A stretch of 64,000 nucleotides of DNA from an uncultured Clostridia bacterium. Its GTDB lineage: Bacteria > Bacillota > Clostridia > Christensenellales > Aristaeellaceae. The DNA lies in contig CAMVEB010000001.1 in the NCBI GenBank assembly GCA_947166385.1, forward strand, positions 62,001 through 126,000, given 5' to 3'. The notes beneath the pieces are model-generated. The model did not search any database. It had not been told where the DNA came from and saw only the letters and a program-made list of their open reading frames with translations. Each line of letters begins with the position of its first letter. The first letter of the stretch is position 1. Shown one piece after another: positions 16,894 through 24,566 of the stretch. Position numbers and translations under genes: made by a program.

Positions 16894-17564
16894 AATCTCT
16901 CCAACGGGATAAGTTCTCCGCTCTCATTTTCACCCAGCAGTCCTTCCCGGATAACCAGCATACGTACCTCGTCCGTCATTCCCGCTTCTGCCTTCAGCGC
17001 CTCTGTCAGCATTTGAGGCTTACAGCTTTCCCTTTCAGTGAGCGCCAGGGTGGCAAAAATATCGCAGCCTTCCCCCCGCAGCGCATAGATCAGTGGCTTG
17101 ATGTCACATTCCGCCAGTTTGGTCTTTGTTTTTCGCATGGTAACAATCCGGTCTTTGGCCATCATCGACGGAATCGCTCTGATCAGGATTTCTGCCTGCG
17201 ATCTGTCCCGGATCTTCAGGTCATACACCGCCGCGCGCAGGCTGCCCATCAGGGAGGGATGCCTGTCATCGATCTTTTTGGCCTCTTTGAGCTGCATCTC
17301 AGGTGGCATAGCGCGGTTCATGCGGGTCAGGAATTCATCTTCCGACACTTCGCCGGCCATCGTCACATCCATGATCTCCCGCTTTCCGCATGCCCCTGTC
17401 GACAGTGCGGAAGCAAACGTAATCAGGATATGTGGATTGAATCCCTGGCTGTAAGCCACCGGGAGTCCGCTGCGGCGTAATCCGCGTTGAACACTCCGCT
17501 GAATATCCAGATGTCCGATATGGCGGATTCTCTCATTTTTTTCAAACACAGCCAGCATTCGCAT
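16890..17564 (-). CDS. DUF2344 / TIGR03936 radical-SAM-associated protein
   Basis: A 224-residue protein with FEKNERIRHIGHLDIQRSVQ at the start, followed by YSQGFNPHILITFASALSTG, both diagnostic of TIGR03936 (DUF2344). The function is unknown; in many bacteria it lies beside or is fused to the TIGR03960 radical SAM protein, and it does so here. The first ATG of the true protein at 17564 lies inside the end of that gene (23-base overlap in another frame) and has GAGGTG upstream. The longer open frame to 17945 is only the shadow of the upstream gene. A role with its partner in RNA or ribosome modification is a guess from the neighbouring RNase E/G and tRNA genes. Confidence 0.85.
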   Translation of the reverse strand: MRMLAVFEKNERIRHIGHLDIQRSVQRGLRRSGLPVAYSQGFNPHILITFASALSTGACGKREIMDVTMAGEVSEDEFLTRMNRAMPPEMQLKEAKKIDDRHPSLMGSLRAAVYDLKIRDRSQAEILIRAIPSMMAKDRIVTMRKTKTKLAECDIKPLIYALRGEGCDIFATLALTERESCKPQMLTEALKAEAGMTDEVRMLVIREGLLGENESGELIPLERL

Positions 17565-19401
17565 ATCCGCACACACCTCTCCATTTCTGCAGTCCGCACC
17601 CGTTGCAGCCTTTCCGGCAGTCTTTCGTGGTTTCCCCTTTTCTGGCCTTTTCGTTCTCCCGCCAGAGAAAATCTTTGGATATACCGCTGTCGATATGATC
17701 CCATGGCAGAGTTTCTTCCCGTTCTCTCTCCCGGTTGGCATAGAATGCGGGATCCAGTCCGCATTCGCGGAAGGATTCCATCCACAGGTCATACCGGAAT
17801 GTCTCGTTCCATCCGTCCAGAATGCATCCTTTTTCATATGCCTTTCGCAGTACTTTTCCAAGCCGCCGGTCTCCCCGCGCAAAGCATGCTTCCAGAAAGC
17901 TGACATACGGCTCGTGCCAGTTGAATGTAACGCCTTTGATATCAAGCACTTTTTTCAGGTATTCGGTTTTTTTCTGGATGGTTTCCAGCGTGTCCTGTCC
18001 TGCCCATTGGAATGGGGTAAAGGGTTTCGGCACGAAGATACTGACGCTTACGGTCACTCGCAGACCTCGTGCTCGCTGGTCTTTGGGTACGGCAAAGTAT
18101 TCGCTGACTACCTTTCTGGCCAGATCCGCAATGCCGTCCAGATCGTCTGTTGTTTCGGTCGGAAGCCCATCCATAAAATACAGCTTCACGCTGTTCCATC
18201 CGCCATGGAACGCATCTCTGACTTTTTCCAGCAGATCCTCCTCGGTCACACCTTTGTTGATAACGTCCCGCATCCGTTGTGTTCCTGCCTCCGGGGCAAA
18301 GGTTAGGCTGGTTTTTTTCACCTGTTGTGTCTCTTCCAGGCTTTCCTTCAGGACGCTGTCAATCCGCAGGCTGGGAAGGCTGATGGAAACGCGTTTGTCC
18401 TTCATCCGTTTCATTAGTTCCCGGATCAGTTCCGGCAGGCAGCTGTAATCACCGCTGCTCAGACTGCTCAGGCTGATCTCTTCATACCCGGTGCTTTCCT
18501 GCAGCTTCTCCGCCAGATGAATCAGGGTATCCATACTGCGTTCCCGGACGGGGCGGTATAACATCCCTGCCTGGCAGAAACGGCATCCCCGTGTGCATCC
18601 GCGCATAATCTCCAGCATAATCCGGTCAAAAACCACTTCTGTGTAGGGTACCGGGATCTCTTCCGGATAATAGGTATCATTCAGATTGGTAACAACACGT
18701 TTCCGCACGCGTTCCGGGATGTCTTCTCCCTTCGGTGTAACGCGGGTCACCCTGCCTTCATCGTCATATGATACCTGATACAGGCTCGGAACATATACGC
18801 CTTCCAGTTTTGCCAGCTCCAGCAGACATTTTTCCCGGCCCCATCCCTGCTGTTTTCGTTGCAGGATGACCCGGTTCAGTTCCGTCATGACATCTTCCCC
18901 GTCGCCGATCATGAAAGCGTCGATAAAGGGAGCCAGGGGTTCCGGGTTGAACGCGCACGGACCGCCTGCAACTACCATCGGATCCTTTTCTCCCCGCTCA
19001 GATCCTTCCAGGGGAACGCCGCCCATATCCATCATAGCCAGAATGTTGCTGTAGCTCATTTCATACTGCAGCGTGAAACCGATCACGTCAAATTCGTTCA
19101 GCGGTCTCCTGCTTTCCATGGATAGCAGCGGGATGTCGTCCTCTTTCATCAGGGCGATCATATCGGTCCATGGCATGAAAAACCGTTCGCACAGACTCCA
19201 GCTTTCCTGGTTGATCAGTCCGTAGAGAATTTTCATGCCAAGATGGCTCATACCGACTTCATAGGTATCCGGAAAGCAGAATCCGAAATGAAGAGGCGCT
19301 TCCTCCCATTTTTTGATGGCCGTGTTCATCTCCCCTCCGGTATACCGGGGAGCTTTTTGAACTCTTTCGAGCGCCCGTTCAAATCTGTCGCGAATATCCA
19401 T
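17542..19401 (-). CDS. TIGR03960 family B12-binding-type radical SAM protein
   Basis: A 619-residue protein with an N-terminal cobalamin-binding-like domain (FCFPDTYEVGMSHLGMKILY, then GFTLQYEMSYSNILAMMDM and VVAGGPCAFNPEPLAPFIDA) and a radical SAM core with CTRGCRFC near residue 270. The C-terminus is unusually rich in cysteine (DCRKGCNGCGLQKWRGVC), which could bind a further metal cluster. The reaction is not known. It overlaps the DUF2344 gene by 23 bases, which argues for a fixed pairing of the two products. Confidence 0.88.
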   Translation of the reverse strand: MDIRDRFERALERVQKAPRYTGGEMNTAIKKWEEAPLHFGFCFPDTYEVGMSHLGMKILYGLINQESWSLCERFFMPWTDMIALMKEDDIPLLSMESRRPLNEFDVIGFTLQYEMSYSNILAMMDMGGVPLEGSERGEKDPMVVAGGPCAFNPEPLAPFIDAFMIGDGEDVMTELNRVILQRKQQGWGREKCLLELAKLEGVYVPSLYQVSYDDEGRVTRVTPKGEDIPERVRKRVVTNLNDTYYPEEIPVPYTEVVFDRIMLEIMRGCTRGCRFCQAGMLYRPVRERSMDTLIHLAEKLQESTGYEEISLSSLSSGDYSCLPELIRELMKRMKDKRVSISLPSLRIDSVLKESLEETQQVKKTSLTFAPEAGTQRMRDVINKGVTEEDLLEKVRDAFHGGWNSVKLYFMDGLPTETTDDLDGIADLARKVVSEYFAVPKDQRARGLRVTVSVSIFVPKPFTPFQWAGQDTLETIQKKTEYLKKVLDIKGVTFNWHEPYVSFLEACFARGDRRLGKVLRKAYEKGCILDGWNETFRYDLWMESFRECGLDPAFYANREREREETLPWDHIDSGISKDFLWRENEKARKGETTKDCRKGCNGCGLQKWRGVCGYANAGCV

Positions 19402-19425
19402 GTTGCCTCCGTCTCAGGAATTTTT

Positions 19426-22332
19426 TTATTTCTTGGCAGGAGTCCAGTAACGCTGCTGATAATAATCCGTCAGGCACCAGGTGACTTTGCATTTATCCTG
19501 GTCAATCACCGTGTTTGCGATTTCCGCCTCACTGCCGAGCACGAACTCGTCTCCCAGCCGGTAACTGTTCTGATAGTTCTGCTGATAATCAAAGTAATCG
19601 CAAATCGCCTGAATCCTGTCACCTTTGCCGATGCCGGTCATGTTTTTCGGCAGCGTGCCTTCATCGCCTTCCGCGTATACCTGCTGTGCGCCGGCAATGT
19701 ATCCGTATGGATTGTCCTGATCAAACACCAGAATCAGGTTAGCCCTGACGCCGTTCAGCAGAACCGGCACGTATCCGACCTCTGCATAGCAGTCTCCCTG
19801 TTCAATCGTGCCCAGGTTATAGTAGGCAACTGGCTGCCTGTCAATGGAAATCCATGTCCCGTCGAATTCATACACAAGGTCGTTTCCCTCACGGCGGTAT
19901 TCATAATCTGTTCCGAGATCAATGAATCCTTTTCCGTCGTCATAGAAAACGTTCCTCATCACGCTTTCAACATTGTTCCATTGCTCGTCTGTCAGGGTAA
20001 TCCTGTTTTTCTTCCATACCAGGGCACTTGGGTCAAAATGGTTCTCCAGAATATATTCGGAAGCCTTTTCCGCCGTCATGCTGCGTCCCATAAACAGATC
20101 CAGAATGCTTCCCGTGTTTCCGGAGGAAGAACTGCTTCCCCCGAACAGCCCGCCCAGCAGGCTTTCCAGAGAGTCGCTGCTGTAGGAGTTTCCGATACCG
20201 GATGATGTGCCGTTTCCGCCCAGAAGGCTTTCCATCAGTCCGGGCATGGCTGTGCTGTGGTTGCCGTAATCCTGGATGCTGGTTCCGGCGCTGACCTGAC
20301 CCGATATTTCAAGGCTTGCGAATTCCTGGATGCAGCGGGTATACTCGTCATCCATCCCGATCGCTTTGTAGGTGGATACCGCCTGTTTCACTTTCCCCGC
20401 CTTCTTGTAGGGGAAATAGATGCTCAGTCCGTAAGCGTTGCTGATGCCGCCGCCTGTCCGGTTGTATTTGATTGCGCCCTGCAGGGCCTTTGCAAGGCTT
20501 GTTCCTTCCTCCGTCTTCATGTTTCTGGCGAAGTGAACCAGGTCAATCTGGTCAATTCGCGTCTGCTGGGCAAATTCACGGGTGCTGCTCCTGGCAGAGG
20601 AAACCTTTTTGTATTCTTTGTTCTGAATCAGTTCATTGGTGCTGATGCTGAATTTCTTCAGTTCGTCCGGAACCGTCGCCGCCAGTTCTGCCAGATCCAC
20701 AACGCTCAGCGTAGTCGCTTGCCCGCGGCAGTTTCTGTTGCAGACTTCCACAAAGTCATCCGTAATGATCTTTCCGATCTCAATCGTCGGCATGCTTGGT
20801 TTACTGCTGAGTTTTGTCAGCCAGTTGGTATAGTACCATCCGACGCCCGGCTCTGTTTCCTCGCTGGCAATCATGTAGTCCGCGTACTGATCCAGCATCA
20901 GTCCGTTTTCTACCGTCGCCATCAGGCAGGTGTCAAATCCGATAAAATCAAACTGTACTCCGCCGTTTTTCAGGGCTTCGTTGATGCCGGCCAGTGTCAT
21001 GGTCTGCCCCTGACCGTAGCGTTCGTCATACCCGTATCCGCTCACAGATCCGCCGCCGTGATCCCAGAAAATCAGGCACATTCTGTTCGCCGGATAGTTT
21101 TTGGCGCCGTACCGGATATACTCTGCCAGCGTATTCGGATTGGTCATGCTGGCATTTCCCATGTTCTCTTCCAACCGGACCAGGCTTCCGTCTTTGATCT
21201 GGTAAATCTGGTTGTTGGTGCTGATGACATTGTTCCGCCATTTGCGGCATCCGCCTGTGAAAACAATCAGGTTGATATTGTCGCTCAGCGTAGCATTGAC
21301 CATTTCCTTCAGATCGGAGGTAGCCATCCCGTTCTGGCTTTCCAGATCCGCGCCGCACATATACATCAGGATGGTGATTTTATCCTTTTTCCCGCCCTTG
21401 ATGACAGTATATTTTTCTCTTGCCTTGGAAGACACGCTCTGATCAAGATCCATAGTATTGTTTTCCATGGATGTGGTAAAATACTGGCTGGAAGAACTGT
21501 TCCCGGATGAAGTTTCCGTGGCTCCGCTTCCCCCGGTCAGACCGTTCAGGATTCCGGAAAAATCATAGGATGAGCTGCCGGCCGATCCGAGAAAACTGCT
21601 CAGCAGATTTGTCAGCCCGGATCCCTGGCCGGAGATATCGTTCTGGGCCGTCTGAGTCTGGCTTTGGTTCTGCGTGCTCTGGATCGGAAGGGATGTTCCG
21701 CTGTTGCTGTTTTGGTCTCCGCCGCCGAACAGTGCGTTTTTCCCAAAGAAGAAAATCGCCGCGACGGCAATCAGCAGCAGGATGATTTTTCCGCTGCCTC
21801 CTGTTCCGCGGGAAGCGCCGCTCCCATTCTGGGACGAACTGCCTCCTGAAGATGCCGGTCGGCTGCTCTGCGCGGGACGGCTGGCAGGCCGTTGCTGTTG
21901 GCTTTGTCCGAAGGCGTTCTGCGCCGGGCGTTGCGTGCTCTGGCTGAATGGGCTTTGTCCCGCCTTCTGCGAGTTCTGGGTGAATGGGTTCTTTGCCGGA
22001 CGCTGTGCGCTCTGGCTGAACGGATTCTGCGCCGGACGATGTGCGCTCTGGCTGAATGGATTCTGTGCCGGACGCTGTGTGCTCTGGCTGAATGGGTTTT
22101 GCCCTGTCTTTTGCGCATTCTGGCTGAAGTTCTGTTGAGGCCGTTTCACGCTCTGAGCGGACGGATTCTGTACAGCCGCTTGCGGCCGCTGTGCCTGTTG
22201 TTCCTTCCGGTCGGCATAGTTCCCCATGTTGTTGACCGGTCCGGTACCCAGTCCTTCGCCTTTCTTCTCCACGCCTTTCCCGCCGTCAACAACCCGCTTC
22301 TGTCTGGCACTTCGTTTTTGCTGCTCGTCCAT
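19426..22332 (-). CDS. Membrane-anchored clostripain-family (C11) cysteine protease with repeat-rich N-terminus
   Basis: A 968-residue protein. Residues 1-180 are Gln/Ser/Pro-rich and include seven 12-residue repeats (66-150, consensus QNPFSQSxQRPA). Residues 182-197 (IILLLIAVAAIFFFGK) are one membrane helix. A Gly/Ser/Gln linker leads to the C11 peptidase domain from about 318: ILMYMCGADLES, the catalytic His425 in FWDHGGG and Cys469 in FDFIGFDTCL, as in clostripain and gingipain relatives. With no cleavable signal, the likely topology is repeats inside and protease outside. A second Gly/Ser-rich patch lies at about residue 690-740, and the C-terminal 200 residues look like an unassigned beta-rich domain. 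C11 enzymes usually cut after Arg or Lys; this protein's target is unknown. It is embedded between scpB and the radical SAM gene. Confidence 0.88.
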   Translation of the reverse strand: MDEQQKRSARQKRVVDGGKGVEKKGEGLGTGPVNNMGNYADRKEQQAQRPQAAVQNPSAQSVKRPQQNFSQNAQKTGQNPFSQSTQRPAQNPFSQSAHRPAQNPFSQSAQRPAKNPFTQNSQKAGQSPFSQSTQRPAQNAFGQSQQQRPASRPAQSSRPASSGGSSSQNGSGASRGTGGSGKIILLLIAVAAIFFFGKNALFGGGDQNSNSGTSLPIQSTQNQSQTQTAQNDISGQGSGLTNLLSSFLGSAGSSSYDFSGILNGLTGGSGATETSSGNSSSSQYFTTSMENNTMDLDQSVSSKAREKYTVIKGGKKDKITILMYMCGADLESQNGMATSDLKEMVNATLSDNINLIVFTGGCRKWRNNVISTNNQIYQIKDGSLVRLEENMGNASMTNPNTLAEYIRYGAKNYPANRMCLIFWDHGGGSVSGYGYDERYGQGQTMTLAGINEALKNGGVQFDFIGFDTCLMATVENGLMLDQYADYMIASEETEPGVGWYYTNWLTKLSSKPSMPTIEIGKIITDDFVEVCNRNCRGQATTLSVVDLAELAATVPDELKKFSISTNELIQNKEYKKVSSARSSTREFAQQTRIDQIDLVHFARNMKTEEGTSLAKALQGAIKYNRTGGGISNAYGLSIYFPYKKAGKVKQAVSTYKAIGMDDEYTRCIQEFASLEISGQVSAGTSIQDYGNHSTAMPGLMESLLGGNGTSSGIGNSYSSDSLESLLGGLFGGSSSSSGNTGSILDLFMGRSMTAEKASEYILENHFDPSALVWKKNRITLTDEQWNNVESVMRNVFYDDGKGFIDLGTDYEYRREGNDLVYEFDGTWISIDRQPVAYYNLGTIEQGDCYAEVGYVPVLLNGVRANLILVFDQDNPYGYIAGAQQVYAEGDEGTLPKNMTGIGKGDRIQAICDYFDYQQNYQNSYRLGDEFVLGSEAEIANTVIDQDKCKVTWCLTDYYQQRYWTPAKK
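21883..22137 (-). repeat. 36-bp tandem repeats encoding QNPFSQSxQRPA units
   Basis: Seven consecutive near-identical units of 36 bp (the last 39 bp) inside the C11 protease gene. The protein units are QQNFSQNAQKTG, QNPFSQSTQRPA, QNPFSQSAHRPA, QNPFSQSAQRPA, KNPFTQNSQKAG, QSPFSQSTQRPA and QNAFGQSQQQRPA. They are coding, in frame, and have no spacers. Confidence 0.9.
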
Positions 22333-22359
22333 GGCTCAATACTCCCTTTCTTTATGGTT

Positions 22360-22932
22360 TCAGGTTATGATTTCTTCCTGATCACCGGGCCCCTCCCGAA
22401 GTTCCTGTTCAGGCTCCGGCATTGGTGGCAGGTCTTCCAGGTTTGTCAGTCCGAAATGGCTCAGAAAATCATCGGTCGTTCCGAACAGAATCGGTCGTCC
22501 GATGGTATCTTTTCTTCCGACCTCCCGGATCAATCCCTTGATCATCAGGCTCTGCAGGCTGTAATCGCATTTGACACCCCGGATTTGCTCCACTTCGGCC
22601 CGTGTTACCGGCTGTTTATAGGCGACAACAGCCAGGGTCTCCATGGCAGCCTGGCTCAGGCTCTGTTGCTGCACCGGCTGCAGCAGCCGCACAACATCTT
22701 CTGCATATAGTGGTCTGGTCGCCAGTTGCACCTTGTCTCCGAAGCGTTTCAGCAGGAACCCCCGCTGATCATAATCATATTCATCTGCCAGTTGGTCCAG
22801 TGTTTTTTTCAGTTCCTTTTCATCGATGGCCAGCGCCCGCGCCAGTTCTTTGACAGCCACCGCTTCACCGCTGACAAACAGAATGGCTTCAATCCGTCCT
22901 TTCAGGTTTCCTTCCGTGCCTTCCTGCGGCAT
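22360..22932 (-). CDS. scpB: Segregation and condensation protein B
   Basis: A 190-residue winged-helix protein, part of the Smc-ScpA-ScpB condensin that compacts and segregates the chromosome. The start NLKGRIEAILFVSGEAVAVK and the central LSQAAMETLAVVAYKQPVTR followed by IRGVKCDYSLQSLMIKGLI are characteristic of ScpB. The last 25 residues are acidic and Pro-rich. It follows scpA with a 12-base gap. The usual co-partner smc is not in the window. Confidence 0.95.
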   Translation of the reverse strand: MPQEGTEGNLKGRIEAILFVSGEAVAVKELARALAIDEKELKKTLDQLADEYDYDQRGFLLKRFGDKVQLATRPLYAEDVVRLLQPVQQQSLSQAAMETLAVVAYKQPVTRAEVEQIRGVKCDYSLQSLMIKGLIREVGRKDTIGRPILFGTTDDFLSHFGLTNLEDLPPMPEPEQELREGPGDQEEIIT

Positions 22933-22944
22933 CTCGTTCCCTCC

Positions 22945-23724
22945 TCAGGTGGTTTCCTTTGCTGCGGTTGCCAGATCCGCTTCCCGTACAGGTTTGGCCC
23001 GTCCGTAAATCAGTTCAATCCGTCCGTAGACAGCCTCCTGCCGGATGTGCATCTGTCCGAGCTTCAGCAGTTCCAGCACCGCCAGGAAATAGGTTACGAC
23101 CGCTTCGCGCGTCGGCGCCTCTGAAAAAGCTTCCTCAAATCTGATTCGCTTTTTCTTCTTTATCCTGTGAAGAAGATCAAGCATGCATTCCTGAACGGTA
23201 TGGCTGTCTCTTCGGATATTTCTCGGTGCGTAATGATTGCTTTCCGGATTATCGTCCAGCGAAGGTTTCCGGCTCCAGATCCGGATAAACGCTTCTGCCA
23301 GTCCCTCCAGGGTCAGTCCGGTCAGTTCAATCTCCTGGGGCGGAAGCGGATATTCTTCTGGCAGTTTGGTGAATACATGTTTCGCCGCTTCCTCGAATTC
23401 CTTCATGTTCTCCGCCGTTTCTTTGAACTGCTTGTATTCCTCCAGTCTCCGGATCAGCTCTGTCTCCGGATCTTCCTCTGTGGGTTCGGGTGCTCTCGGC
23501 AGCATCGCCCTGCTCTTGATCTCCAGCAGCGTTGCCGCCATCACCAGGAAGTCGCTGCTTTCATCCATATTCAGGTCAGGAGCGTTCCGGACGATCTCTA
23601 GATACTGGTCGGTAATTTCGCTTACGAAGATATCCCGGATATCGATCTGCGCCTTTCCGATCAGCGTAAGCAGCAGGTCCAGCGGCCCGTCAAAATCTTT
23701 CAGTTTAAACTCACGTGTCAGCAT
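22945..23724 (-). CDS. scpA: Segregation and condensation protein A
   Basis: A 259-residue kleisin that bridges the Smc heads and binds ScpB. The N-terminal FDGPLDLLLTLIGKAQIDIRDI is the family signature, and the C-terminal winged-helix region FEEAFSEAPTREAVVTYFLAVLELLKL binds the Smc head. Length is typical. It is 16 bases downstream of the site-2 protease gene and just upstream of scpB. Confidence 0.95.
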   Translation of the reverse strand: MLTREFKLKDFDGPLDLLLTLIGKAQIDIRDIFVSEITDQYLEIVRNAPDLNMDESSDFLVMAATLLEIKSRAMLPRAPEPTEEDPETELIRRLEEYKQFKETAENMKEFEEAAKHVFTKLPEEYPLPPQEIELTGLTLEGLAEAFIRIWSRKPSLDDNPESNHYAPRNIRRDSHTVQECMLDLLHRIKKKKRIRFEEAFSEAPTREAVVTYFLAVLELLKLGQMHIRQEAVYGRIELIYGRAKPVREADLATAAKETT

Positions 23725-23740
23725 CGGTTCCTCGCCTGTC

Positions 23741-24544
23741 TCAGATGATTTGACCGATCAGTCCGCTCAGGAAACTGAAAACTGTTCCGTTTACCATGGT
23801 CAGCGTGCTGCTGAGGATACCGGAAATACAGATCGCCAGAAATGCGATCTGAATAATCCGCATGATGTTCGGATCAAGCGCCAGCTTACCCTTGAATACA
23901 AACATATCCAGAAAGCGGTACCCGTCCAGCGGCGGCACGGGAATCAGGTTGAAAATGGCCAGTCCCAGGTTCATCTGAGCCAGCATCAGGAGAAGTCGCT
24001 GGACATACAGGGCCCATTCGCTTCCGTTGTTGACCATGCCTTTCACCACGCTGAATTCTCCGCTGTAGATAGCGGAAGGAAAAAGCATATGATAGATGTC
24101 AAGCAGGTTGTTCTGCATTCCCTTTTCCCGTGCATAGACAAGCAGGTCCGGCTCATAGATGACTTTGCACAGAAGTGCGGAAGCTGCCAGGCTGATGATG
24201 CAAAGTAGCAGATTCACGGCAATTCCGGCCAGGGAAACCAGGATATAGTCTCTTCTGTAATGTCTGAAATTGCGTGGATTGATCGGAACCGGTTTCGCCC
24301 AGCCTACATGAAGAATCAGCATGCAGATCGTTCCGAACAGATCCAGATGCTTCATGGGATCCAGCGTCAGCCTTCCCAGATATTTAGCCGTCGGATCCCC
24401 GCATTTCAGGGCAACCCAGCCGTGAGCGCATTCATGCAGAATCAGACTGAACAGGACACAGAAGGATACATAAACCAGTGTAATCAGTGTCGCTGAAGGA
24501 TTTGCAGTAAGCTCATTAATCCATTGAGTAATTCCGGAAAACAT
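23741..24544 (-). CDS. Site-2 protease family (M50) membrane metalloprotease
   Basis: A 267-residue polytopic membrane protein with the zinc motif HECAH at residues 37-41 inside a hydrophobic helix, and the second motif NLIPVPPLDG near residue 200, whose Asp is the third zinc ligand. This is the short SpoIVFB/YwhC-like group without a PDZ domain. Its substrate is unknown. In many Bacillota this gene stands directly before scpA, as here. Confidence 0.9.
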   Translation of the reverse strand: MFSGITQWINELTANPSATLITLVYVSFCVLFSLILHECAHGWVALKCGDPTAKYLGRLTLDPMKHLDLFGTICMLILHVGWAKPVPINPRNFRHYRRDYILVSLAGIAVNLLLCIISLAASALLCKVIYEPDLLVYAREKGMQNNLLDIYHMLFPSAIYSGEFSVVKGMVNNGSEWALYVQRLLLMLAQMNLGLAIFNLIPVPPLDGYRFLDMFVFKGKLALDPNIMRIIQIAFLAICISGILSSTLTMVNGTVFSFLSGLIGQII

Positions 24545-24566
24545 ATGGAGGTCTCCTTCATTCTTT

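Noticed and set aside
17565..17945. A longer start for the DUF2344 gene
   Set aside because: The extra residues are read from the TIGR03960 gene in another frame and do not match the family.
20257..21510. A 417-codon open frame on the plus strand
   Set aside because: It is antisense to the C11 protease domain, whose catalytic motifs are clear.
21883..22137. A regular 36-bp repeat array that could suggest CRISPR
   Set aside because: The units are contiguous without spacers, are in frame inside the C11 protease gene, and encode QNPFSQSxQRPA repeats.
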